Part shown: piece after piece, positions 51,564 through 60,287 of the stretch
Layout of the letters: every line of letters begins with the position of its first letter
Numbering within the stretch: the first letter of the stretch is position 1
NCBI GenBank assembly: GCA_018334495.1
Contig: JAGXLV010000002.1
Location: forward strand, 39,382-103,381
Direction of reading: 5' to 3'
DNA length: 64,000 nucleotides
Source of the DNA: Oleiphilaceae bacterium
GTDB taxonomy: Bacteria > Pseudomonadota > Gammaproteobacteria > Pseudomonadales > Oleiphilaceae
Notes under the pieces: model-generated
What the model was told of the DNA's origin: nothing
Database searches by the model: none
Seen by the model: the letters and a program-made list of their open reading frames with translations, nothing else
Made by a program: the position numbers and the translations under genes

Positions 51564-53300
51564 TCAGGCCGGCTCGATATAGTCGATCAGCAGCTGCAGG
51601 CTGGTGCGCCCGCGAAAGGTATTGGCGTCGGGTTTGTATACCAAGCGGGCGCCGGTACGGGTGAAATCCGGCACTTCCGGGCCGGTATTAAAGGCAATGC
51701 CGTCAATAATGTCACCGGCCTCATTGAGTTTAAGCACAAGCTTCAGATGATTTTCGCCGACAATACGCTGGCGAAGGACCTCGAACTCACCATCAAACAG
51801 CGGTTCGGGGAAATGCTGCCCCCAAGGGCCGGCACGGCGCAGCAAAGCCGCGGTTTCCAGAGTCAGTTCAGCCACCGTCAAGGGACCATCGGTGGTGACG
51901 GCGGCATCCAGATCTTCCACGCACAGGGCATTGCGCACGGCGATGTCGAATGCCTGACAGAATTCATCCAGGCGCTCCGGCGCGATGGTCATACCCGCCG
52001 CCATGGCATGGCCTCCATATTTCTTGAGCAGCCCCGGGTGACGGGCATCCACCACGGCCAGCACATCCCGTATATGCAAGCCGGGAATTGAACGGGCAGA
52101 ACCCTTGAGTTCCGCGCCACCCTCTCCTGGCGCAAAGGCGATCACGGGGCGATTGGTCTGTTCCCGCAAACGGGCGGCGAGAATGCCGATGACGCCCTGG
52201 TGCCAGTCCGGGTCGTAAAGGGCCAGCCCCCAGGGCAGACCCTCCAGATCCAGCGACAATGAGGCAAGGAGTTCCTGAGCCTGAGCCTTCATGCCGGTTT
52301 CTATGTGGCGCCGCTCCCGGTTCAGGCTGTCCAGTTCTGCCGCCAGACGGCGGGCTTCATCCGGACTGTCCGCCAGCAGGCAGGCAATGCCAACGCCCAT
52401 GTCGTCCAGGCGCCCGGCCGCATTCAGCCGGGGGCCAACCGCAAAACCAAGGTCCGCTGCGCTGATTTCACGATGATCACGGCCGGCGACCTCCAGCAGG
52501 GCCAGAATACCGGGCCGGGCCTCGCCCTGGCGGATCCGGCGCAGGCCCTGCTCCACAAATATGCGATTGTTGTGATCCAGCGGGACCACATCAGCGACAG
52601 TGCCGAGGGCCACAAGGTCCAATAGAACACCAAGGTTAGGCTGTTGTGCCTGGGTCATTCGCCCGGTCTCACGCAAGTGGCGCCGCACGGCGGTGAGCAC
52701 ATAAAACATGACCCCGACCCCTGCCGCGTTCTTACTGAGAAAGGGACAGCCGGCCTGATTGGGGTTCACGATGGCGTCGGCGTCCGGCAGAGTTTCACCA
52801 GGCAAATGGTGGTCGGTGACAAGAACGCGAATCCCAAGGTCTTTCGCGGCCCGGACGCCGTCAATCGCGGCAATGCCATTGTCCACTGTAATCAGCAGAT
52901 CCGGCAGATTATCCTCGGCCTTAAGGCGCTCGATAATACCGGGGCTCAGGCCGTAGCCGTCGGCAAATCGGCTGGGCACGCGAAAATCCACGGATTCGAG
53001 CCCCAGCATCGACAAACCCAGTACGGCCACAGCCGTGCTGGTGGCGCCGTCGGCATCGAAATCCCCCAAAATCATCACCCGCTGCTGACTGGCGATGGCT
53101 TGCGCAATGATTTCCACCGCACGCTCAATACCACGCAGATCCAGTGGTGATGCCAGATGTTTGAGGGTGTAACTGAGCTGGTCTTCGGAAGTCACGCCCC
53201 GGGCCGCATACAGCCGGCGCAGCAGAACCGGCAGCTGGCCACCCCAATTCATGTCCGTTGAGGGCGCAGTCCGCCGCAGGATTTTTCTCGGGGGCATCAT
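51564..53300 (-). CDS. recJ: Single-stranded-DNA-specific exonuclease RecJ
   Basis: 578 residues of the DHH family, a 5'-to-3' nuclease on single-stranded DNA in recombination and repair. Motifs seen in order are GDFDADGATSTAVAV, the VDNGIAA region, the DHH core VTDHHLPGETLPDADAIVNPN (in parts), and GGHAMAAGM near residue 425. The start has two adjacent ATGs (53300 and 53297) just after GAAGG. It lies between thrC (15 bp upstream) and prfB on the same strand; recJ-prfB-lysS is a conserved series. Confidence 0.95.
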   Translation of the reverse strand: MMPPRKILRRTAPSTDMNWGGQLPVLLRRLYAARGVTSEDQLSYTLKHLASPLDLRGIERAVEIIAQAIASQQRVMILGDFDADGATSTAVAVLGLSMLGLESVDFRVPSRFADGYGLSPGIIERLKAEDNLPDLLITVDNGIAAIDGVRAAKDLGIRVLVTDHHLPGETLPDADAIVNPNQAGCPFLSKNAAGVGVMFYVLTAVRRHLRETGRMTQAQQPNLGVLLDLVALGTVADVVPLDHNNRIFVEQGLRRIRQGEARPGILALLEVAGRDHREISAADLGFAVGPRLNAAGRLDDMGVGIACLLADSPDEARRLAAELDSLNRERRHIETGMKAQAQELLASLSLDLEGLPWGLALYDPDWHQGVIGILAARLREQTNRPVIAFAPGEGGAELKGSARSIPGLHIRDVLAVVDARHPGLLKKYGGHAMAAGMTIAPERLDEFCQAFDIAVRNALCVEDLDAAVTTDGPLTVAELTLETAALLRRAGPWGQHFPEPLFDGEFEVLRQRIVGENHLKLVLKLNEAGDIIDGIAFNTGPEVPDFTRTGARLVYKPDANTFRGRTSLQLLIDYIEPA

Positions 53301-53315
53301 CCTTCGAGCCGATAA

Positions 53316-54719
53316 TCAGGCATATTTCCAGTGTTCCGCAATGAAGTTCTGAACGGTTTTCAGATCGTCGTCCAGCACCGTGAAACGCTCCTCGCGCTGG
53401 AAAAGATCCGCCATGTGCCCGGGCAGCGAGGGCGACGCTGCGACGCCGGATTTTTCCACCGCATCCGGAAACTTGGCCGGGTGAGCCGTGCCCAGCGTCA
53501 CCATGGGCACGCTATTGTCCCGGCGGCATTCGCGGGCCGCTTTGACGCCAATGGCGGTATGGGGGTCCAGCAGGTATTCATTATTCTGATATATCTCACG
53601 AATGATTTCGCACGTCGCCTTGTCATCCACCGCGGCGCTGTCGAACAGCTTGCGCATGTGCTTCCAGCGATAGTCCTCGATACTGACCGGGCCTTCCTGG
53701 GCGTCTTCCAGAAGCTTTTTCACCGCGGAGCCATCGCGACCGTACAGGTCAAACAGCAAGCGCTCGAAGTTGCTCGACACCATGATGTCCATGCTGGGAG
53801 ACAGGGTACGTTCAAGGCCGTGCTGCTCATAGCGGTTGCCGCTGAGGAAGCGATGCAGTATGTCGTTTCGGTTGGTGGCGATCACCAGCTGGGCTATGGG
53901 CAGGCCCATCTGACGCGCCAGGTAACCGGCAAAAATGTCACCGAAATTACCCGTGGGCACCGAGAAGGCAAGACTGCGATCAGGACCGCCAAGGGCCAGA
54001 GAGGCGTGGAAATAATAGACGATCTGGGCCATGATCCGCGCCCAGTTGATCGAATTCACCGCCGCAAGCTGGGTTTTACCGCCGAGAAAAGACTGGTCGC
54101 CAAAACTGGCCTTAACCATACGTTGGCAGTCATCGAAATTGCCACGCACCGCGATGTTGTGAATATTGTCGCCGCTCACCGTGGTCATCTGGCGCCGCTG
54201 CACTTCCGACACACGCTCGTGCGGATGCAGGATGAAAATATCCACATGCTCACAACGACGGCAGCCTTCGATGGCCGCCGAACCGGTATCGCCGGAGGTG
54301 GCGCCCATGATCACCACGTGCTGATTGCGCCTTTCCAGAACGTAATCAAGCAGGCGCCCCAGCAGTTGCAGGGCAAAATCCTTGAACGCCAACGTGGGGC
54401 CACGGAACAATTCCATCACCCACTCGTTACTGTCGAGCTGCACCAGCGGTGCGACGGCGTCATGGGTGAAGACGCTGCTGTAGGTCTCCTTCACCATGGC
54501 ACGAAAATCGTCGGCGGGGATAGCCTCCTCGACGAAGGGGTACATGACGTTAAATGCCAGCTCATGGTAAGGCAACCCCCGCCAGCGCCGAATTTCCTCG
54601 AGGCTGAAGTGCGGCAGGGATTCCGGCACGTAAAGGCCACCGTCGGTTGCCAGGCCGGTCAGAAGAACATCTTCAAAGCCCAAAGCTGGTGCCTGACCGC
54701 GTGTACTGATGTATCTCAC
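53316..54719 (-). CDS. thrC: Threonine synthase
   Basis: 467 residues. A PLP enzyme converting O-phosphohomoserine to threonine. Lys113 in PTLAFKDFALQ binds PLP, followed by VVIMGATSGDTGSAAIE. The long form, with C-terminal DDLKTVQNFI, is usual in gammaproteobacteria. It starts with GTG at 54719, GGGAA lying upstream, and follows hom by 12 bp, so hom and thrC are one translation-coupled threonine-pathway unit. Confidence 0.96.
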   Translation of the reverse strand: MRYISTRGQAPALGFEDVLLTGLATDGGLYVPESLPHFSLEEIRRWRGLPYHELAFNVMYPFVEEAIPADDFRAMVKETYSSVFTHDAVAPLVQLDSNEWVMELFRGPTLAFKDFALQLLGRLLDYVLERRNQHVVIMGATSGDTGSAAIEGCRRCEHVDIFILHPHERVSEVQRRQMTTVSGDNIHNIAVRGNFDDCQRMVKASFGDQSFLGGKTQLAAVNSINWARIMAQIVYYFHASLALGGPDRSLAFSVPTGNFGDIFAGYLARQMGLPIAQLVIATNRNDILHRFLSGNRYEQHGLERTLSPSMDIMVSSNFERLLFDLYGRDGSAVKKLLEDAQEGPVSIEDYRWKHMRKLFDSAAVDDKATCEIIREIYQNNEYLLDPHTAIGVKAARECRRDNSVPMVTLGTAHPAKFPDAVEKSGVAASPSLPGHMADLFQREERFTVLDDDLKTVQNFIAEHWKYA

Positions 54720-54731
54720 AGTGCGTTCCCG

Positions 54732-56033
54732 TTAATGGAAGTTTTCAGCCCGAATGCGAACGACCTTGTCTTCGATGTCTGTCAAGGCCTCAAGATCCTC
54801 GATGGCACGGTTGATCTGCCGTTCCTGCACCGTATGGGTCAGAATGATAACCGGAATTCGGCCATCGGTTACTTCCGACTCTTTTTGCATGATCGACTCG
54901 ATGTTGATGCCGTGCTCACTCAGGACAGATGCCACCTTGGCCAGCACACCAGGACGGTCCAGCGCCTGGATCCGCAGGTAGTAAGCTGACTGAATATCTT
55001 CCATCGGCAGCACGCCGAGGTTTTCCATTGCGTCGGGATTGAAGCCCAGATAGGGCACCCGCTGGCTACTGCCGCAGGCGACCGAGCGGGCCACATCCAC
55101 GATATCGGCAATCACCGCCGAACCGGTGGCTTCGTCGCCGGCACCCGGCCCCGAATACATGGTCTGGCCAACCGCATCGCCGTCCACGAGAATGGCGTTC
55201 AGAACACCATCAACCTGAGCAATCGAGTGGCTTTTGGGTACCAGAGTGGGGTGCACCCGCAACTCGATACCGTTATCACGACGACGGGCAATGCCAAGGT
55301 GCTTTATGCGGTAGCCCAGCAGTTCCGCATGGGTAATATCATAAGGCGTGATGCGAGAGATGCCTTCGGTGTAAGCATGCTCGAACTGAAGCGGAACGCC
55401 AAAACCGGCGGAGGCGAGAATGGTCAGCTTGTGAGCCGCATCAATACCTTCAACGTCGAAGGTGGGATCCGCCTCGGCATAACCCAGAGCCTGGGCTTCG
55501 CGGAGCACCTCCTCGAATTCGCGGCCGGCGCGCATCTCAGTGAGGATGTAATTGCCAGTCCCGTTGATGATGCCTGCAATGACATCGATGCGGTTGGCAG
55601 AAAGGCCCTCGCGAACGGCCTTGATCACCGGAATACCGCCGGCAACACCCGCCTCATAGGCGACAATCACGCCTTTCTCTTCGGCGGCCGCAAAAATCTC
55701 GTTGCCATGCACTGCAATCAGGGCTTTATTGGCGGTGACCACGTGCTTGCCATTGCGAATGGCGGTCATGACCAGCTCTTTTGCAGTCTCGTAACCGCCA
55801 ATCAGCTCCACCAGGATGTCCACATCGGGATCGTTCGCCACGTCGAAGACGTCCTGGCTGAACGGGATGCCCGTCAGGTCAAATTCATCCTTTGGCGTGC
55901 GCGTTGCCACCCGGGCAACACGAATGTTGCAGCCGAGGCGCCCGGCAATAAGGCTGGCATTTCGGGCCAGCACCTGAAAGGTGCCGCCACCCACTGTTCC
56001 CAATCCGCAGATTCCGACCCTGACCTCTTTCAA
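54732..56033 (-). CDS. hom: Homoserine dehydrogenase
   Basis: 433 residues. It reduces aspartate semialdehyde to homoserine with NAD(P)H, a branch step to threonine and methionine. The N-terminal Rossmann motif is VGICGLGTVGGGTFQVL and the catalytic region includes GIINGTGNYILTEM and LGYAEADPTFDVEGIDAAHK. A C-terminal ACT domain (about 350-430, RPGVLAKVASVLSEHGINI) suggests threonine feedback. The start codon is TTG at 56033, with GAGGTGG 4 nt upstream. thrC follows after 12 bp. Confidence 0.95.
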   Translation of the reverse strand: MKEVRVGICGLGTVGGGTFQVLARNASLIAGRLGCNIRVARVATRTPKDEFDLTGIPFSQDVFDVANDPDVDILVELIGGYETAKELVMTAIRNGKHVVTANKALIAVHGNEIFAAAEEKGVIVAYEAGVAGGIPVIKAVREGLSANRIDVIAGIINGTGNYILTEMRAGREFEEVLREAQALGYAEADPTFDVEGIDAAHKLTILASAGFGVPLQFEHAYTEGISRITPYDITHAELLGYRIKHLGIARRRDNGIELRVHPTLVPKSHSIAQVDGVLNAILVDGDAVGQTMYSGPGAGDEATGSAVIADIVDVARSVACGSSQRVPYLGFNPDAMENLGVLPMEDIQSAYYLRIQALDRPGVLAKVASVLSEHGINIESIMQKESEVTDGRIPVIILTHTVQERQINRAIEDLEALTDIEDKVVRIRAENFH

Positions 56034-56182
56034 ACCGCCACCTCTATTTGTTGTTAAATGAGAAGGGAACCTCTGAAAACCCCCTCCTGCTTCATCCGCA
56101 GCAAAGCTTTTTCAGAGATTCCTTAGCGGGGCATAATATACCGTTTAGCCCCGTAAAAAAATGTTCACAGGAGCCCCTGCGC

Positions 56183-56929
56183 TTACATAAGGCCAAGCCG
56201 CCGCGCCAACTCGTCGGCCGGCACATAACCGCGAACCATGCGACCGTCCTCCAGGACAATCGCCGGTGTCCCTGTCACGCCAACGCGTCCCCCTAACTCG
56301 AATTGCTCAGCCACCGGGTTTTCGCAGGATTTATCCGCCACGCTGCGACCGGACTTGGCATCGTCCATGGCTGTTTGAGGATCGTCCGCACACCATACCG
56401 ACTCGTATTTTCGAAAAGAGGCCGTCGCCGGTCCTGAACGGGGGAAACCAAAATAGTCCACGGTTATGCCCAGCTCATTGAGACGGTCCATTTCGGTATG
56501 AAGCTTACGGCAGTACGGGCAGTCAATATCCGTGAAGACAGCCACCCTGGCCTTCTCTTCGCCTTTGGCCGGATAACTGATCAATTCCTGCTTCTCTATT
56601 CCCGCCATGGTTTCGGCGCGACGTTCAGCGCGCCCGGACTCCGTCACGTTGGCGATGCCCGTCTCGGTCAGCTGCAGCAGATCACCGGTCAACAAGTAGG
56701 TCCCGCTTTCCGTGGCGTAGACGATTTCGCCGGTCTCCGTCACAACTTCATACAACCCTTGTGCCGGCGCAGGACGAACAGAAGCGACCGTCAAACCGGG
56801 CACCTTTTCGGTGATCCGCTCACGAATGGTTTCCTCCACTGATTCCGCCGAGGCGGGCAGAGCAAATAACACGGCCGGCACCAGCGCCAGAAGTGAGGAA
56901 ATTCGGCAAAACGATCTCGTATAGCTCAT
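56183..56929 (-). CDS. dsbC: Periplasmic disulfide isomerase DsbC
   Basis: 248 residues from ATG 56929, with AGGA upstream. A signal peptide ends at ASA (28). An N-terminal dimerisation domain (about 30-90) precedes a thioredoxin fold with the CPYC active site at 137-140, the cis-Pro P222 in GTPA and the structural disulfide pair C180/C202. It isomerises wrong disulfides in the periplasm, kept reduced by DsbD. In-frame readings extending upstream to 57073 lack a signal peptide and are rejected. Between xerD and hom on the same strand. Confidence 0.95.
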   Translation of the reverse strand: MSYTRSFCRISSLLALVPAVLFALPASAESVEETIRERITEKVPGLTVASVRPAPAQGLYEVVTETGEIVYATESGTYLLTGDLLQLTETGIANVTESGRAERRAETMAGIEKQELISYPAKGEEKARVAVFTDIDCPYCRKLHTEMDRLNELGITVDYFGFPRSGPATASFRKYESVWCADDPQTAMDDAKSGRSVADKSCENPVAEQFELGGRVGVTGTPAIVLEDGRMVRGYVPADELARRLGLM

Positions 56930-57128
56930 GGGGGATCCTGTGTTAACTAGCTTGTTAGACCCGGAACGGGCCGGCTCAGGCGAAACTGTCGCATCAAATC
57001 TCACTGTTCCTGCAGTCGGCCCGGTGAATGCATGCACCAGACACGACACTAAAGCATTCCGACATCGACTCAAGCGCGAAGTTCACTATCCTCCGGCAGC
57101 GCCTCCAGGTAACGGCCTCGCATGGCCT

Positions 57129-58052
57129 TCAGCCCCTCGGATGATGGGCCTGGTGCAGCGCCTGTAGACGTTCTCGCGCCACATGAGTGTAAATTTGCGT
57201 TGTTGACAGGTCAGAATGCCCCAATAACATCTGTACCACGCGAAGATCGGCGCCATGGTTTAGCAGATGCGTGGCGAATGCATGCCGCAACGTATGGGGC
57301 GACAGTTTTTTTGTAATGCCGGCCCGTACGGCGTAATGCTTGATACGGTACCAGAAAGTCTGGCGTGTCATGGCCTGCGGACGATTCCCGGGGAAAAGCG
57401 CATCCGAGGCCTTACCCCGCAGCAACTCCCTGCGCCCCGACCTGAGGTATTCGAGAAGCCAGTCCACGCCTTCCTCGCCAAGAGGCACGAGGCGCTCTTT
57501 CGCGCCCTTACCCGTCAGCCTGACCACGGCCTGGCGAAGATTAACCTGATCAACCCGCAAGGATACCAGTTCGGAAACCCTGAGGCCGCAGCCATAGAGT
57601 ATTTCCAGCATGGCCCGGTCACGCAGCTCCAACGCCTTACTGGTGTCCGGTTCCCGCAGCAAGGCTTCGACATCGGCCTCCGATAAGGAATCGGGCAGGC
57701 GCCTCGGCAGGCGCGGGCTATCGATTCGAAGGGTGGGGTCTTCCTCGACCCGGCCTTCCCGCAGCAGATACCGATAGAAACGTCGCAGGCCGGACAGTCG
57801 TCGCGCTGCCGTCGAGGTTTTGCGGCCCTCGGCAAGCCCCGCTGCGATCCATTCCAGAAGATCCGTTCGCCTGACCGCAATCAGGCCATTACCAAGCCCG
57901 GGGGGCCGTGCCGCCAGCCAGCGAGACAACTGCACCAGATCGCTGCTGTAGGCTTGACGGGTTTGCACACCGAGACCGTCTTCCAACCAAAGCACATCGA
58001 CAAACTCTCGAATCAGCTCGGCGTCACTCGAGGCCGGCACTTTTTTAACCAT
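57129..58052 (-). CDS. xerD: Tyrosine recombinase XerD
   Basis: 307 residues. With XerC it resolves chromosome dimers at dif at the division septum. The catalytic set is complete: R158, K182, H253, R256, H279 and Y288 (HTLRHAFATHLLNHG, LGHSDLSTTQIYTH). ATG 58052 has GAGG 6 nt upstream; an ATG four codons earlier is possible. It is upstream of dsbC, the conserved xerD-dsbC pair. A bidirectional terminator separates it from rplS, and its own promoter is not identified. Confidence 0.96.
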   Translation of the reverse strand: MVKKVPASSDAELIREFVDVLWLEDGLGVQTRQAYSSDLVQLSRWLAARPPGLGNGLIAVRRTDLLEWIAAGLAEGRKTSTAARRLSGLRRFYRYLLREGRVEEDPTLRIDSPRLPRRLPDSLSEADVEALLREPDTSKALELRDRAMLEILYGCGLRVSELVSLRVDQVNLRQAVVRLTGKGAKERLVPLGEEGVDWLLEYLRSGRRELLRGKASDALFPGNRPQAMTRQTFWYRIKHYAVRAGITKKLSPHTLRHAFATHLLNHGADLRVVQMLLGHSDLSTTQIYTHVARERLQALHQAHHPRG

Positions 58053-58101
58053 GACGCGCCTCATTGACTAACGGCCGCATCGAACTCGACAACCTCACAG
58101 C

Positions 58102-58128
58102 AAAAAAGGCAGCCGTTGGCTGCCTTTT
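58102..58128 (-). terminator. Intrinsic terminator after rplS
   Basis: AAAAGGCAGCC (58104-58114) pairs perfectly over 11 bp with GGCTGCCTTTT (58118-58128) around a GTT loop. On the minus strand the hairpin is followed by six T residues, a strong rho-independent terminator ending the rpsP-rimM-trmD-rplS operon 61 bp after the rplS stop. Confidence 0.9.
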
Positions 58129-58188
58129 CCTATCCTCGCCGGTTTCCCGGGCCGGAAACTGGCCTCTAAATCCCTGCAAGTCAGAGAC

Positions 58189-58545
58189 TCAGCCCAGCTT
58201 TTCCTTGATGCGCGCGGCCTTGCCGGACAGATCACGAAGATAATACAGCTTGGCCTGGCGAACATCGCCACGACGCTTGACCTTAAGGCTATCAATCAGC
58301 TTGCTATAGGTCTGAAAAGTACGCTCAACACCCACACCGTAGGATACTTTGCGCACAGTGAACGAGGAGTTCACGCCACGGTTACGCTTTCCGATAACCA
58401 CACCTTCAAAAGCCTGCAAGCGCTCGCGCTCGCCTTCTTTGACGCGAACCTGGATAACCACGGTATCGCCGGGGGCAAAGGCAGGAATCTCTTTGGACGT
58501 CTGCTCGTTTTCGATCTGACTGATGATGTTATTCTTGCCGCTCAT
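58189..58545 (-). CDS. rplS: Ribosomal protein L19
   Basis: 118 residues, complete. bL19 sits at the 30S-50S interface. The family blocks [31 protein letters not shown] (in parts) and [48 protein letters not shown] are all present (also given in part). It is the last gene of rpsP-rimM-trmD-rplS, 24 bp after trmD, and is followed by a strong terminator. Confidence 0.98.
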   Translation of the reverse strand: MSGKNNIISQIENEQTSKEIPAFAPGDTVVIQVRVKEGERERLQAFEGVVIGKRNRGVNSSFTVRKVSYGVGVERTFQTYSKLIDSLKVKRRGDVRQAKLYYLRDLSGKAARIKEKLG

Positions 58546-58569
58546 CGTATGCTCCTGATACTCAATCTT

Positions 58570-59328
58570 TTAATGCCCTGACGATTCAGAGGCACCGGGT
58601 TCATTCAAAATTTCTTCCAGCAATTCACGCTCTTCTTTCGTGCACACCCGCTCTCGCAACAGATCAGGGCGTCTCTCCAGAGTCCGCTTCAGCGACTGCT
58701 TGAGACGCCAGCGCCGGATCCGGTCGTGGTGACCGCCTAGCAGGGTTGCCGGCACGCCTTCGCCCTCATAGACTTCGGGCCGCGTGTAATGCGGGCAGTC
58801 CAGTAATCCACCGGCAAAGGAGTCCTGCTCTGCCGATTGCGCATGACCCAGCGCTCCGGGGATGAGGCGGGTAACCGCATCAATGACAACCATTGCCGCC
58901 AACTCGCCCCCTGAGAGAACAAAGTCCCCAAGTGACACTTCCCGATCGACCTCATCTGTAATCAGACGCTCGTCCACGCCTTCATACCTTCCGGCCACCA
59001 GAATAATCTGTTTTTCCGCTGCCAGGGATTGCACCAGCGCCTGATCCAACCGCTCGCCCTGAGGTGACAGGTAAACGACACAGGCCTCACCGGGGCAGGC
59101 CGCTTTGGCGGCATGAATCGCATCCCGCAGCGGTTGTATCTTCATGAGCATCCCGGGGCCGCCGCCGTAGGGCCTGTCGTCCACAGTACGATGCCGGTCG
59201 TGAGCAAAATCTCTTGGATTCCAGCTCTCGAATGTCACCAAACCGTTGCGAACGGCCCTGCCCGTGACGCCAACCTCCGTGACGGCACTGAACATCTCTG
59301 GAAACAGGCTAACCGCTCCGATCCACAC
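58570..59328 (-). CDS. trmD: tRNA (guanine37-N1)-methyltransferase
   Basis: 252 residues of the SPOUT class. It methylates G37 next to the anticodon, preventing frameshifting. The knot region [15 protein letters not shown], in sequence [16 protein letters not shown], then [20 protein letters not shown], is characteristic. The N-terminus SLFPEMF is standard. The start is GTG at 59328, with GGAG about 9 nt upstream in the end of rimM. Third gene of the rpsP operon. Confidence 0.97.
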   Translation of the reverse strand: MWIGAVSLFPEMFSAVTEVGVTGRAVRNGLVTFESWNPRDFAHDRHRTVDDRPYGGGPGMLMKIQPLRDAIHAAKAACPGEACVVYLSPQGERLDQALVQSLAAEKQIILVAGRYEGVDERLITDEVDREVSLGDFVLSGGELAAMVVIDAVTRLIPGALGHAQSAEQDSFAGGLLDCPHYTRPEVYEGEGVPATLLGGHHDRIRRWRLKQSLKRTLERRPDLLRERVCTKEERELLEEILNEPGASESSGH

Positions 59329-59331
59329 TGC

Positions 59332-59859
59332 CTAGTACTCCGGGTCCCAATCCACCAGGAGCAAACCCTCGGCAAGATCGACCCGGCTCACCGCGTCTTC
59401 CGGCAGATAAGGAATCAGTCGCTCCCGCTGATCTATGGAAGTCTCGGTAGACTGAACGACCAGCACGTCGTTGGAACCCGTTTCAATCAAGTGGCTGACG
59501 CTGCCAAGCTCCTGACCATCAAGTGTTTCTACCCGCAAGCCTTCAAGCTGATGCCAGTAAAACTCACCCTCCGGCAAGGCCGGCAGGTCTGTGGTTGGAA
59601 CGACAATGTCGGCCCCGCAGTAAGTCATCGCAATGTTGCGATCATCAATGCCTTTGAGCTTCACGACGATACCCGGACCATGCCTGCGGCCTTCCTCGAG
59701 TTTAAGCGGTACTCGCTTACCCTCAAACACGGCCGTCCAGTTCCGGTATCCTAGAATACCATCCAGGGGATCAGTGTAAGAATACACCTTCAACCAGCCT
59801 TTAATGCCAAAAACCGCGGTGATACGGCCTACCACAGTTTCCTGAGAGCGCCGTGTCAT
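59332..59859 (-). CDS. rimM: Ribosome maturation factor RimM
   Basis: 175 residues. RimM binds S19 and helps 30S head assembly. The N-terminal domain has GRITAVFGIKGWLKVYSYTDP, and the C-terminal PRC-barrel has GEFYWHQLEGLRVETLDGQELG and ERLIPYLPEDAVSRVDL (in parts). It ends in VDWDPEY, typical of the family. It lies 37 bp after rpsP and its stop overlaps the ribosome site for trmD, 3 bp apart, in the rpsP-rimM-trmD-rplS operon. Confidence 0.97.
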   Translation of the reverse strand: MTRRSQETVVGRITAVFGIKGWLKVYSYTDPLDGILGYRNWTAVFEGKRVPLKLEEGRRHGPGIVVKLKGIDDRNIAMTYCGADIVVPTTDLPALPEGEFYWHQLEGLRVETLDGQELGSVSHLIETGSNDVLVVQSTETSIDQRERLIPYLPEDAVSRVDLAEGLLLVDWDPEY

Positions 59860-59896
59860 GGCCTTGCCCCGGTTATGACAAATCTGTTCTGCAAGG

Positions 59897-60145
59897 TTAC
59901 TCTGCTACCGCCGCGCCTTTCAGCAACTGGCCCACACGCTCACTGGTCTGGGCACCCTGGCCCACCCAGAAATCAATGCGGTCACGATCAAGGCGAAGAC
60001 GCTCTTCCTGACCCTGGGCAAGCGGGTTGAAAAAACCAACGCGCTCAATAAACCGACCGTCGCGCGCTTTGCGGCTGTCGGTGACTGTCAAATGATAGAA
60101 CGGGCGCTTTTTGGAGCCACCACGAGCCAAACGGATTATTACCAT
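59897..60145 (-). CDS. rpsP: Ribosomal protein S16
   Basis: 82 residues. bS16 is a 30S assembly protein. The N-terminus [20 protein letters not shown] with [21 protein letters not shown] is standard, and the C-terminus ends KGAAVAE. It is the first gene of rpsP-rimM-trmD-rplS, located 142 bp downstream of ffh on the same strand, with a candidate promoter in that gap. Confidence 0.98.
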   Translation of the reverse strand: MVIIRLARGGSKKRPFYHLTVTDSRKARDGRFIERVGFFNPLAQGQEERLRLDRDRIDFWVGQGAQTSERVGQLLKGAAVAE

Positions 60146-60166
60146 TTTCGACCATTATCCTGTTTG

Positions 60167-60185
60167 TTGTACGAACTTTGTACGA
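60167..60185. repeat. Direct repeat in the rpsP leader
   Basis: TTGTACGA occurs at 60167-60174 and again at 60178-60185, an 11-bp spacing, about one helical turn, 22 bp upstream of the rpsP ATG. It could be a protein-binding site, but nothing identifies a ligand. Chance repetition cannot be ruled out. Confidence 0.35.
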
Positions 60186-60238
60186 TTTGCTCCGCCATAC
60201 ATTGGCCGGCGCAAATACCTATACTCGAAAGGGGCGCC

Positions 60239-60244
60239 ATTCTA
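60239..60244 (-). promoter_or_regulatory. Candidate -10 element for the rpsP operon
   Basis: Minus-strand TAGAAT (60239-60244) matches the -10 consensus at 5 of 6 positions, 94 bp before the rpsP ATG. The -35 region is poor. A 6-bp inverted repeat GGCGCC flanks it (60233-60238 and 60252-60257 in + coordinates), which could block or modulate the promoter. Confidence 0.3.
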
Positions 60245-60287
60245 TGCTAAAACGGCGCCGAAGAAAACAGCGAATCTGCCGGTACTT

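Noticed and set aside
53331..54989. 552-residue open frame antisense to thrC and the end of hom
   Set aside because: Same reason: it crosses two conserved genes on the other strand, has no ribosome site and no domain.
56930..57073. Longer N-terminus for DsbC
   Set aside because: It would place an unconserved 48-residue segment before an evident signal peptide that begins at 56929 with its own ribosome site.
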